A DNA stretch of 64,000 bases from Streptomyces sp. ICC1 (GTDB taxonomy: Bacteria > Actinomycetota > Actinomycetes > Streptomycetales > Streptomycetaceae): assembly GCF_003287935.1 (NCBI RefSeq), contig NZ_CP030287.1:8470240-8534239 (forward strand). Direction: 5' to 3'. Under the pieces are notes generated by a model, which had not been told where the DNA came from, ran no database searches, and worked only from the letters and a program-made list of their open reading frames with translations. Position numbers and translations under genes: made by a program. Of the stretch, positions 23,754-31,187 are shown piece after piece (the stretch's first letter is position 1; every line of letters starts with the position of its first letter).

Positions 23754-24818
23754 ATGGCAGTCACGCTCGCCGAAGTGGCGGTGCGGGCAGGGGTGTCGCC
23801 CGCGACGGTCTCGCGCGTGCTCAACGGCGGATATCCGGTGGCCGGCGCCACCCGGACCCGGGTGGAGCAGGCCGTCGAGGACCTCGGCTACATCGCCAAC
23901 GGCCCCGCGCGGGCCCTGGCCGCGGCCACCTCCGACCTCATCGGCGTCCTTGTCCACGACGTCGCCGACAGCTTCTTCGGGATCCTCGCCGGCGCCCTGC
24001 AGGGCGCCCTGGCGCCCAGCGGCCAGGGCGATGCCCGCAGGCTCGCCGTCGTCTGCAACACCGAGGGGGATCCGGCCGCCGAGCTCGCCTACCTCGCCCT
24101 CCTGGAGGGCCAGCGGGCCGGCGGTGTCGTCCTGACCGGCGGAGCCGTCGAGGAGCCGGAGCACACCCGGGCACTCGCCGCCCGCCTCGCCCGGATCGCG
24201 GCCACCGGCGCCCCCGTGGTGCTGTGCGGCCGCCCCCCGCTGCCCATGCCCGCCGGACTCCCCGTCGCCACCGTCATGTTCGACGACCGCGCCGGAGCCT
24301 TCCGGCTCACCGAGCACCTGCTGGCGCTCGGCCACCGCCGGATCGCCTACGTCGCGGGCCCACCCGGGCTGAGCACCACACGCGAGCGCCTCGCCGGTCA
24401 CCGGGACGCCCTGCACGACCACGACCCCGCACTGCCCGAGCGGTGCGCCGCCCTCACCGTGCACGCCGGGTTCGAGCGCTCCGCGGGGTATGACGCCACC
24501 CGCGAACTGCTGCGCCGCGGCGCCCCCTTCACCGCCGTCGCCGCGGCCAACGACACCGTCGCCACCGGGGTCGCCGCCGCCCTGCGCGAAGCCGGCCTGC
24601 GGATACCCGAGGACGTGTCCGTCGCCGGATTCGACGACCTGCCCGTCTGCGTCGACACCGCGCCGCCGCTCACCACCGTCCGGGTGCCGCTGCGCGAGGC
24701 GGGCGTGCTCGCCGCCCAGCTCGTCACCGGCCGCAGAGCACTGCCCCCGGGCGGCATCACCATGCTGCCCGCCGAGCTGATGGTGCGCGGATCCACCGCG
24801 CCGCCGCCCGCCCCGTGA
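23754..24818 (+). CDS. LacI-family transcriptional regulator
   Basis: 354 residues. The first 50 hold the LacI helix-turn-helix and hinge (VTLAEVAVRAGVSPATVSRV, LNGGYPVAGATRTRVEQAV). A periplasmic-binding-like effector domain follows (LIGVLVHDVADSFFG, GAPVVLCGR, HRRIAYVAGPPG, FTAVAAANDTVATGVAAALR, VSVAGFDDLPVC). Start ATG has AAGGAGG eight bases upstream. It should repress the divergent three-gene operon through the two GAAAGCGCTTTC sites, with a sugar-like inducer. The last codons overlap no gene, but a Nudix fragment on the other strand is cut off exactly at its stop. Confidence 0.95.
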   Translation: MAVTLAEVAVRAGVSPATVSRVLNGGYPVAGATRTRVEQAVEDLGYIANGPARALAAATSDLIGVLVHDVADSFFGILAGALQGALAPSGQGDARRLAVVCNTEGDPAAELAYLALLEGQRAGGVVLTGGAVEEPEHTRALAARLARIAATGAPVVLCGRPPLPMPAGLPVATVMFDDRAGAFRLTEHLLALGHRRIAYVAGPPGLSTTRERLAGHRDALHDHDPALPERCAALTVHAGFERSAGYDATRELLRRGAPFTAVAAANDTVATGVAAALREAGLRIPEDVSVAGFDDLPVCVDTAPPLTTVRVPLREAGVLAAQLVTGRRALPPGGITMLPAELMVRGSTAPPPAP

Positions 24819-24951
24819 ACCACCAGTCGTCCGCCGGGTCCGAGGGCTCGAAGCCGTGCAGCAGCAGGATCCGGTCCGCGGGGTCCAGCAGGATCACCCG
24901 CGACACCTTGCGCGGACCGCCGCCGGCCCCGTCCCGCAGGCCAGCGGACAC
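24819..24951 (-). pseudogene. Nudix hydrolase, N-terminal fragment
   Basis: About 44 codons read RKVSRVILLDPADRILLLHG then FEPSDPADDWWFT, the first strands of a Nudix domain. The family continues WWxTPGGGxxxGE into the Nudix box, but here the match ends at WWFT, precisely at the LacI stop codon on the other strand. No Nudix box (GX5EX7REUXEEXGU) is present, so it is not functional as read. A deletion or a false join at 24818 explains it. Confidence 0.7.
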
Positions 24952-26990
24952 CGGCCCGCGCCCTCCTGCGCCCGCGCCCGAGAACCCGTACGACCGGCCC
25001 GTACGCGGCTCCGAGCAACACCAGGGCGACGCCGCCGGCCACCGCCGCCACCACCGCCACCGCCGTACGGGTCCTGGTAGCCCCGTACGTCCTGCTCTGC
25101 CAGCTGCTGCGCCTGGCGCGCGAGCGAGTCCGCCTGCTGGGCCTCGGCCAGCGCGCCCGCCGGATCCGACCCCGCCAGGGACGTGGACCGCTCCAGGTGG
25201 CGCTGCGCCTCCGCCAGCCGGGTGCGGGCCTGGCTGCCGACCGCGCCCCGGCTGGTGGTGATGTAGTCCGCGGCCGCGCCGATCGCGCTGCGGGCCGTGA
25301 GCAGGGCCTGGTCGAGCAGGGCCGCCGCCCGCTGTCGGCCCGACTCGCGCTCGCGCGCCCCGGCCAGCGCCTCGTCGAGGGCCGCGTCGGCCTCCTCCAC
25401 GCGGCGCAGGGCGTCCAACGGGTCGTACCGGCCCGCGGCCTGCTCCTGGCGTACGCCGGCCAGTACGGCCTCCGCCCGGCCGATCCGGCCGCGCAGATCG
25501 GCGGTCGAGGTGCCCTCGGCGGTGCCGGTCAGCAGCCCGCGCGCGTCGGCGAGGTCCGTGTCCGTCTCGCCCAGGGCGCCCGGCAGCTTCCCGGCGGCCT
25601 CCGCCAGCTCCTGCGCGCGCCGCTCCACGGCGTCGACGAGGGTCGTGGCCTGGTCGACGGCGCCCTCGGCGGCGCGGACGTGCACGGCGGCCTTGCCGTT
25701 GTCGCCCGCGACGATCGCGGCGCGCGCCTCGCCCAGGCTGGTCGTCGCGAACAGCAGCCGGTCCTTGGCCTGTTCGGGGTTGGACGACACGGGGGCGGCC
25801 GCCGAGTCCGCGTACTGCCGGCCGAGCGCGACGAGGGTCGCCTCCGCCGTCGTGGTGCGGCCCGTCAGCGTGCGGAAGTGGACCTCCACGGTGGCGAGGG
25901 CCTCCGGGGCGTTCTTCTCCAGATCCCGCAGCCGGTCGAAGTCCGCGGTCTCGGCGTCCAGCCGGCGGCTCGCCTCGGTGCAGCGCGCCACGATCTCGTC
26001 CAGCATCCGGCGCCGGGTGGCGTCGTCCTCCGGGTAGGCGTCGTCGAGCTGCTGGCGCAGCCGGAACGCGGCGGTCAGCTCGCCCTTCCCGTACTCCACG
26101 GCCTCGGTGAAGGCCGATACGGCCTCCTCGCCGAACTGGGCCGTCGCGAAGCCGAGTTCCTCGGTGCTGGTGCGGATCGCGTCATCGGTCTCCACCAGCA
26201 GGGCCTTGGCCTTCGCGTCCAGCTCGGGGAGGGGGAGCGGGGCCGGCGGGGTGTCCTGCCCGGACCAGCCGGTGGTCTTCGGGCCACCGCCTCCACCGGC
26301 GTTCCGGCGCTTGCGGCGGGAGTACGCGTACGCCCCGAGGGCGCCGGCCGCGCCGACCGCGACCACCGGGAGGACGAAGTCCCCGGTGCCGCTCTCGCCG
26401 CTCGCGGCGGAGCCGCCCGGGTCGGCCACGCCGGGGGTGATCGCGGGCACCGGTACGGGCTTCCCGGCCAGGACCGCGCCGTAGCCGTTCGCGGCGCCGA
26501 TCGCGGCTCCCGCCCAGTCGTTCTCGCGCAGGGCGGGCTCGATCGCGGTCCGCGCGACGGCCGCGAGCTGCTCCTCGGTGAAACCGGATGCGGCATCGGC
26601 CGAATAGGCGTACTGCCGGGCCCCGGTGCCGACGGCCAGCAGGACGTCGTTCTGGCCGAGGCCGTTCTTCTCGGCGGTGGCGTCGGCCCAGCTCTGCGCG
26701 GAGCGGCCGGAGAAATCGCGCACGTACGTGACGAACAGCTGGACCCTCTGGTCGGCGTACAGCTTGTCCAGCGCGGCCGTGACGGCGGCCTTGCGGTCGC
26801 CCAGGGCGCCCACGCGGTCGGTGATCTGGCCCTGCGCGGACAGGGTGACCGGGTCGTCGGCCCGGGCGGGCGGCGCGGCGGCCGCCGCCCAGCCGGAGAG
26901 CGCGAGCAGCGCGGCGGCGAGGGCGAGGCCGGTCCGGACGGGTATGCCGGCGGTGGGGCGTCTCTTCGTCCTGCTTCTCGGCGGAGTCAC
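24894..26990 (-). CDS. Secreted TPM-domain protein with long coiled-coil region
   Basis: 698 residues. A signal peptide (GLALAAALLALSGWAAAAAP, about 20-40) leads to a TPM domain (TLP18.3/Psb32/MOLO type; YADQRVQLFVTYVRDFSGRS, NDVLLAVGTGARQYAYSAD, ALRENDWAGAAIGAANGYGA) at about 50-180. A transmembrane helix (FVLPVVAVGAAGALGAYAYS, near 205) and basic anchor RRKRR follow, then some 400 residues of helical, Glu/Ala/Arg-rich coiled coil. The family usually ends in a Gly-rich tail; here GYQDPYGGGGGGGG runs into an unrelated Arg-rich tail overlapping the Nudix fragment, so the last 50 residues are suspect. GTG 26990 lacks a clear ribosome site. Role: membrane-associated, function undefined. Confidence 0.85.
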   Translation of the reverse strand: MTPPRSRTKRRPTAGIPVRTGLALAAALLALSGWAAAAAPPARADDPVTLSAQGQITDRVGALGDRKAAVTAALDKLYADQRVQLFVTYVRDFSGRSAQSWADATAEKNGLGQNDVLLAVGTGARQYAYSADAASGFTEEQLAAVARTAIEPALRENDWAGAAIGAANGYGAVLAGKPVPVPAITPGVADPGGSAASGESGTGDFVLPVVAVGAAGALGAYAYSRRKRRNAGGGGGPKTTGWSGQDTPPAPLPLPELDAKAKALLVETDDAIRTSTEELGFATAQFGEEAVSAFTEAVEYGKGELTAAFRLRQQLDDAYPEDDATRRRMLDEIVARCTEASRRLDAETADFDRLRDLEKNAPEALATVEVHFRTLTGRTTTAEATLVALGRQYADSAAAPVSSNPEQAKDRLLFATTSLGEARAAIVAGDNGKAAVHVRAAEGAVDQATTLVDAVERRAQELAEAAGKLPGALGETDTDLADARGLLTGTAEGTSTADLRGRIGRAEAVLAGVRQEQAAGRYDPLDALRRVEEADAALDEALAGARERESGRQRAAALLDQALLTARSAIGAAADYITTSRGAVGSQARTRLAEAQRHLERSTSLAGSDPAGALAEAQQADSLARQAQQLAEQDVRGYQDPYGGGGGGGGGRRRRPGVARSRVRAGRTGSRARAQEGAGRCPLACGTGPAAVRARCRG

Positions 26991-27012
26991 ATTTGGGAGA
27001 GTATGGGCCGTT

Positions 27013-27060
27013 CCACACCCCCGCACCCGGAGCCGGCCACACCCCCGCACCCGGAGCCGG
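27013..27060. repeat. 24-bp direct tandem repeat, two exact copies
   Basis: The unit begins CCACACCCCCGCACCCGGAG and ends CCGG. Two exact copies lie head to tail in the 100-bp gap upstream of the TPM-domain gene. No function is evident; the repeat occupies the place where its promoter or leader should be. Confidence 0.9.
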
Positions 27061-27087
27061 CCGAGCCCCGGCCGGCCCCCGCGGTGG

Positions 27088-29268
27088 TTACGGCAGCCCG
27101 TACGCCGCGAGCTCCGGCCGGGACAGGACGAGGTGGCCGCCGACGAGCACGGCGTCCCCCTCGGCGAGCGCCGGGTGCACCCACTGGCGCAACTGCCGGC
27201 CCGTCGCCGGGTCCAGGACGGCGACGAAGGGACCCGCCTCCCGGCCCAGCAGTCCGCGCCGGCCGCCGGACCGGGCCCGCACGTACAGGCCGCCCGGCCG
27301 CAGGCCCAGCAGTTCGAGCGTGCACTCGGCGGCGTCGTGCCGGACCACGGTCCGCTGCCAGCGCAGCGCCCCGGTCTCCGCGTCCAGCGCGAAGACCAGG
27401 TCACCGCCCTGCGCGCGGTGCGCGGCCGCGTACACCGTGCCGCGCTCGACGAGCGGCCCCCGCGCCCGGACCCCCAGGGCGAACTGCCACAGCTCCCGGC
27501 CGGTCCCGCCGTCCAGGGCGCGCAGGACCTCGCCGTCCAGCACGTGCACGGGCCGCTGGGCGTGCGTGCGCTCGAAGGCCTCCCGGCCCCGCAGCTGCGA
27601 CCAGGTCCGGCGCCCGCTCATCAGGTCCAGCGCCTGGAACTGTCTCTCGTCGCCGAGGAGCAGGCAGTCGCCGACCGCCGCGGCGGAGCGGGTGGACGGG
27701 TCGGTCACCGCGCGCCGCCACAGGATCTCGCCCGTCGCCGAGTGCAGGGCGGTCAGATCGCCCGGCGCCCCGTGGAGCAGCACCGGACCGATGCTGCGCA
27801 GCGCCCCCGCCGACGGCAGGTCCCGCCACCACCGCACCCGCCCGTCGCGCGGCTCCCGCGCGAGCAGCCGCACCCCTTCCTCGCCGCCGCGCCCCACTTC
27901 GACGTACACCGTGGCGGCGTCCGCCGCGCTCCGCGCCCACACCTGCCCGGTTCCGGGCAGCGCCGGCGCGGCCGCGCCCGCGTCGGCGTGGGCCGTCCAC
28001 CGGGTCGTGCCCGCCTCGGCCCGTACGCAGCCCACCTCGGTGCCCGCCCGCCACACCACGTGGGCTCCGGCCGCGTGCAGTTCGTCCGGGCGGGCGTCGC
28101 CGCGCCACGCCTGCTTCCCGGGGGCCGCGGTCGGGGTCCCGGAGCGCCGCCCCGCGTCCGGGCCGCCCAGGTCCGTCCTCTCGGCCGGTGCGCTCCCCGC
28201 GGCGGCGGCCTCCGCCGGCCAGGGGGCCCGGCCCGCCGCCACGCACTCCCGCGCGGTACGGGCCAGCGCGCGGGCCCGGTCGGCCGCTTCGGGCAGGTTG
28301 CGGGCCCGGCCCGCGCGCTCCCGCGCGGCCGCCGGGTCCAGCGGCGGCCGTGCACCCCGCTCGACGCTCTCGCGGGCGCGGGCCAGCGAGTCCAGGCCGT
28401 GGCCGGCCTTCTCGTCGGCGGCCTCCTCGGGGTGGCGGCGCAGCAGGCCTGCGGCCTGGTTGCGCAGCCGCTCCGCCCGGACGAGCCGCCCCTGCTCGGC
28501 GTGGTGCGCGGCCTCCTCGCGCAGCCAGGCCGCCCGCTCCTCCAGGAACAGCGGCAGCTCCTGTTCGGCCTGCTCCAACGCCCGGGCCCCGCCCGCCGGG
28601 TCCCCGGCTTCGGCCAGATCGCGCGCCACCTGGCACAGCGCCAGCAGCCGGCCCCCGGCGGAGCCGATCCGCTCGCTCAGGCGCAGGGCCGCCGACAGGT
28701 CGCGCGGGGCGACGGCCAGCACCATGTCGTAGGTGGCGGCCCCGCGCAGCCCGGCGTCCGCGATCGACGCCAGCCGGAGCTCGGCCTCCCCGGGGTCGGC
28801 CGCGTTGACGGCGGTGCCGATGCGGGCGCGGAGCCGGTTGTCGGCCGGGCTGCCCTCGAAGTGGTACTCGGCGATCAGGGCGGCCTGCTCGGGGGCGACC
28901 CGGGCCAGCTCCTCCGCCACCGCGCGCAGCGGGCCCCGCCGCTCCGCGCCGGACACCGTGAACAGTGCCTGCTGGGCATCGGTCAGCAGCCGCCGGGCCC
29001 GCGCCGGGGCGTGCGCCGCGGTGGCCTTGGCCAGAGCCGTCAGCAGCCGGGCCACCCGCGCCCCGTCGCCATCGCCGCCGGTCCACGCCGCGCTCTCGGC
29101 GTCGGCCAGCAGCCGGGCCGCGAGCTCCGCGTCGAAGCGGGCCGCGGCGTCGGCGCCGACCGCCAGCACCTCGATCCGCGTCACGCTGTCCGCCGGCAGC
29201 GCGCGCAGCGCGTCCTCGGCCTCCAGCAGCAGCTCCCGTACGAACTCCCGCACCCCGACGGGCACCAC
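27088..29268 (-). CDS. PQQ-like beta-propeller protein (5' end damaged)
   Basis: About 726 residues. The first 400 are Ala/Arg/Glu-rich helices resembling TPR-like or coiled-coil scaffolding (LRLASIADAGLRGAATYDMV, LFLEERAAWLREEAAHH). From about 420 an outer-membrane-BamB/PQQ-like propeller follows, with repeating blades such as AEAGTTRWTAHADA, SATGEILWRRAV, DGGTGRELWQFALG and DAETGALRWQRTVV. It has no signal peptide as read, but the true start is unknown: upstream in frame lies a TAG within adapter sequence (29281-29333), so the N-terminus is probably missing. Role unknown; such proteins often act as scaffolds or sensors. Confidence 0.8.
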   Translation of the reverse strand: MVPVGVREFVRELLLEAEDALRALPADSVTRIEVLAVGADAAARFDAELAARLLADAESAAWTGGDGDGARVARLLTALAKATAAHAPARARRLLTDAQQALFTVSGAERRGPLRAVAEELARVAPEQAALIAEYHFEGSPADNRLRARIGTAVNAADPGEAELRLASIADAGLRGAATYDMVLAVAPRDLSAALRLSERIGSAGGRLLALCQVARDLAEAGDPAGGARALEQAEQELPLFLEERAAWLREEAAHHAEQGRLVRAERLRNQAAGLLRRHPEEAADEKAGHGLDSLARARESVERGARPPLDPAAARERAGRARNLPEAADRARALARTARECVAAGRAPWPAEAAAAGSAPAERTDLGGPDAGRRSGTPTAAPGKQAWRGDARPDELHAAGAHVVWRAGTEVGCVRAEAGTTRWTAHADAGAAAPALPGTGQVWARSAADAATVYVEVGRGGEEGVRLLAREPRDGRVRWWRDLPSAGALRSIGPVLLHGAPGDLTALHSATGEILWRRAVTDPSTRSAAAVGDCLLLGDERQFQALDLMSGRRTWSQLRGREAFERTHAQRPVHVLDGEVLRALDGGTGRELWQFALGVRARGPLVERGTVYAAAHRAQGGDLVFALDAETGALRWQRTVVRHDAAECTLELLGLRPGGLYVRARSGGRRGLLGREAGPFVAVLDPATGRQLRQWVHPALAEGDAVLVGGHLVLSRPELAAYGLP

Positions 29269-29280
29269 CGTGCTCTCGCG

Positions 29281-29333
29281 CCGCCCCGAGACCTACACCG
29301 AGTGGACCTGCGGCACCGTCAGAGGTGTACAAG
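29281..29333 (-). other. Nextera-type adapter remnant (i5 side), strongly degraded
   Basis: On the plus strand CGAGACCTACAC, eight bases, then CTGCGGCACCGTCAGAGGTG and TACAAG align with the adapter order GAGATCTACAC-index-TCGTCGGCAGCGTC-AGATGTGTATAAG; 24 of 33 bases match in the second half and 10 of 11 in the first, at the exact index spacing. Mismatches are mostly toward G/C. It truncates the propeller gene on its left and separates it from the crystallin-like gene. Confidence 0.8.
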
Positions 29334-29760
29334 CGCCGGCCCCGACCCCGTGCCCCGCGACCCCGTGTCCCGCGACCCCGTGCCCGGTGTCCCCGTGCCG
29401 GGCAGTGCCCCGTGCCCGGTGTCCCCGCGACCCCGCCGCTCGAGCGGGGAGAACGCGACAATCGCCCGACCGGAGCCCGGCTGCCCCGGTGCGCACCTCT
29501 TCAGCCAGATTTGTCACCCACGGCCGTGCCCGCGCCGCTCCGGGACCGTGCCGGGCCGCGGGTCCGGCACGGCCGCGGCACCCGCCGGCACGGTGATCAG
29601 GCCAGCGGGAGGCCCGGGCCGGGACCGGTGTCGGGTGAATCGAATTTGCCACCGTCACATCCGCCCCCTCGACGGACGACCGACCGGACTTGTTGAGTCA
29701 TGTCGTGGTTCAGCGCGATTCGCGCACCGAGCCCTCTGTCATCCCGTTTGAGGAGACTTC
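29334..29760. other. 427-bp gene-poor stretch with CCCGTG/CCGCGAC micro-repeats
   Basis: From 29340 to about 29440 the sequence is built of short repeated units (CCCGTGTCCCGCGAC and CCCGTGCCCGGTGTC variants), coding only low-complexity peptides. The remainder holds no convincing frame and presumably contains the promoter of the downstream secreted-protein gene. I saw no tRNA or known RNA. Confidence 0.6.
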
Positions 29761-30246
29761 ATGCGCATGATCCGACCCGCCCTCGCCCTCGGCGCCACCG
29801 CCCTCGCGCTGGCGACGGCCGCCGCCGGACCGGCCTCGGCCGCCGGACCGTCACCCGCCCCGGCGCCCAAGGCCCCCACCTTCTGCACGTACGTGGTCGA
29901 CACCGGCGAGGGCGGCTGCTTCGCGACGAAGGCCCAGGCCGCCGAACTGGGCGCGCGGGCCGACTACAAGGACCTCGGGCGGATCTGGAGCGACGCCAAC
30001 TCCGGCGGCAGCGAGTTCACGTTCCGGGGGAGCGTCGGCTGCAACTGGCGCTACCCCGAGTTCAACGACCTCGGCAAGTGGGGCTGGAACGACACGGTGA
30101 GCTCGGCCCAGGGCATCACGTGCCCGATCACCCTCTGGGAGCACAAGGACTTCCGCGGCGCCCACCAGACGTACTACGGCTACAACGCGTACGTCGGTGA
30201 CGGCATGAACGACAAGGCCACCTCGGTCAGTTTCGACGTCCGCTGA
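29761..30246 (+). CDS. Secreted beta/gamma-crystallin or peptidase-inhibitor I36-like protein
   Basis: 161 residues. A classical signal peptide ([20 protein letters not shown], cleavage near ASA-AG at 27-28) precedes a small domain with a Greek-key-like second half: [20 protein letters not shown] followed by [13 protein letters not shown], the pattern of streptomycete crystallin-type and I36 inhibitors. Four cysteines could form two disulfides. GAGGAG sits five bases before the ATG and a strong hairpin terminator follows the stop. Expected extracellular role: protease inhibition or calcium-binding stabilisation; the choice cannot be made here. Confidence 0.85.
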   Translation: MRMIRPALALGATALALATAAAGPASAAGPSPAPAPKAPTFCTYVVDTGEGGCFATKAQAAELGARADYKDLGRIWSDANSGGSEFTFRGSVGCNWRYPEFNDLGKWGWNDTVSSAQGITCPITLWEHKDFRGAHQTYYGYNAYVGDGMNDKATSVSFDVR

Positions 30247-30250
30247 CCGG

Positions 30251-30286
30251 CACGGCCGAGACCGGGAGATACCGGTCTCGGCCGTG
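30251..30286 (+). terminator. Hairpin terminator
   Basis: CACGGCCGAGACCGG and CCGGTCTCGGCCGTG form a perfect 15-bp stem with a six-base loop, five bases after the crystallin-like gene's stop. Confidence 0.9.
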
Positions 30287-30358
30287 ATCGGCTCCCGCCG
30301 TCCGCGTACGGTGTCCCGGCAGCGCGACGTACGCCGCCACGACGAGGGGAGACGGGCC

Positions 30359-30655
30359 ATGAACGCGGTCGACTACCGGGGCCAGACCACACTGATCACG
30401 GGCGCCGGCTCCGGGCTCGGCGAGGAGTTCGCGCGCCGGCCGGCCGCCCGGGGATCCGGCCCCGTCCTCGTCGCCCGCCGCGCGGACCGGCTCGAGGCGC
30501 TGGCCGGCGAGCTCCCGGCCGCGTAAGGCATCAACGTCGCCAGCATGGGCGCCTACCAGCCCCTTCCCCACATGGCTGTCTGCGGCGCGAGCAAGGCCTT
30601 CGTGCTCAGCTTCACCGAAGCCCTCTGGATGGCCGTCGGCGGCCGCCTCCTGAGC
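30359..30655 (+). pseudogene. Short-chain dehydrogenase remnant (internal deletion, stop)
   Basis: An ATG with GAGGGGAG upstream starts an SDR fold: [17 protein letters not shown] (Rossmann G-x-x-x-G-x-G), then [20 protein letters not shown] stop follows at 30524. In the same frame the sequence resumes directly at the late active-site segment NVASMGAYQPLPHMAVCGAS, KAFVLSFTEAL, so about 90 residues are deleted, and the catalytic Tyr of YxxxK is Cys. The fragment ends at the stop of the convergent peroxiredoxin gene. It cannot encode an active enzyme. Confidence 0.85.
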
Positions 30656-31144
30656 TCAGCCGGCGGCGGTCACGCCGGCCAGCTGCTCCGCGATCACCTC
30701 GGCGGACGGGAACCTCATCCCGAGCGTGCCGACGTGCTTCCAGTGCAGGGTGCCGTCCGGCGCGACGACGAAGACGGCCCGCCGCAGGCCGATCACGGGG
30801 GCGGCGATGCCCAGGGCGCGCGCCACCTCCCGGTCGGTGTCGGCGAGCAGCGGCATCCGCAGTCCGCGGGACCGGGCGAAGGCCTCGTGGCTGTCGACGC
30901 CCTGCGGGCTGATGCCCCACACCTGGGCACCGCACGCGGCGAGCGCCTCCAGGCCGTCGGAGTAGGAGCACAACTGCGCGGTGCACACGGGGGTGTTGTC
31001 GCCGGGGTAGAAGGCGAGAACGACCGGGTTGCCGCGCTGTTCGCCGAGCGAGTACTCCCCTCGTACGAAAACGTCCTCGGTGAGTTGGCCGCCGGGCAGC
31101 GAGAAATCGCCCACGACATCGCCCACGTCCGGGATTCGGGTCAC
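30656..31144 (-). CDS. Peroxiredoxin, Bcp/PrxQ-like
   Basis: 162 residues, cytoplasmic thiol peroxidase. The peroxidatic motif is YPGDNTPVCTAQLC, with Cys54 and a second Cys59 five residues later, the atypical two-Cys arrangement of the Bcp/PrxQ group. The conserved Arg appears in GLRRAVFVVAPDG. It reduces peroxides and organic hydroperoxides with thioredoxin. GTG start with GAGAGGTG upstream. It follows oleate hydratase on the map but is read in the same direction with a 43-base gap, so it would be downstream of it in one transcript. Confidence 0.93.
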   Translation of the reverse strand: MTRIPDVGDVVGDFSLPGGQLTEDVFVRGEYSLGEQRGNPVVLAFYPGDNTPVCTAQLCSYSDGLEALAACGAQVWGISPQGVDSHEAFARSRGLRMPLLADTDREVARALGIAAPVIGLRRAVFVVAPDGTLHWKHVGTLGMRFPSAEVIAEQLAGVTAAG

Positions 31145-31187
31145 GATGGCCGCACCTCTCTGTCGTCGAGGGGCGTACGCTACCCGC

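Noticed and set aside
29340..29440. CCCGTG/CCGCGAC repeats as a CRISPR array
   Set aside because: Units are short, overlapping and variable without unique spacers; simple microsatellite.
26993..29751. Long plus-strand frames opposite the PQQ-like and TPM genes
   Set aside because: Shadow frames of well-supported minus-strand genes; composition is Arg/Pro/Ser without motifs.
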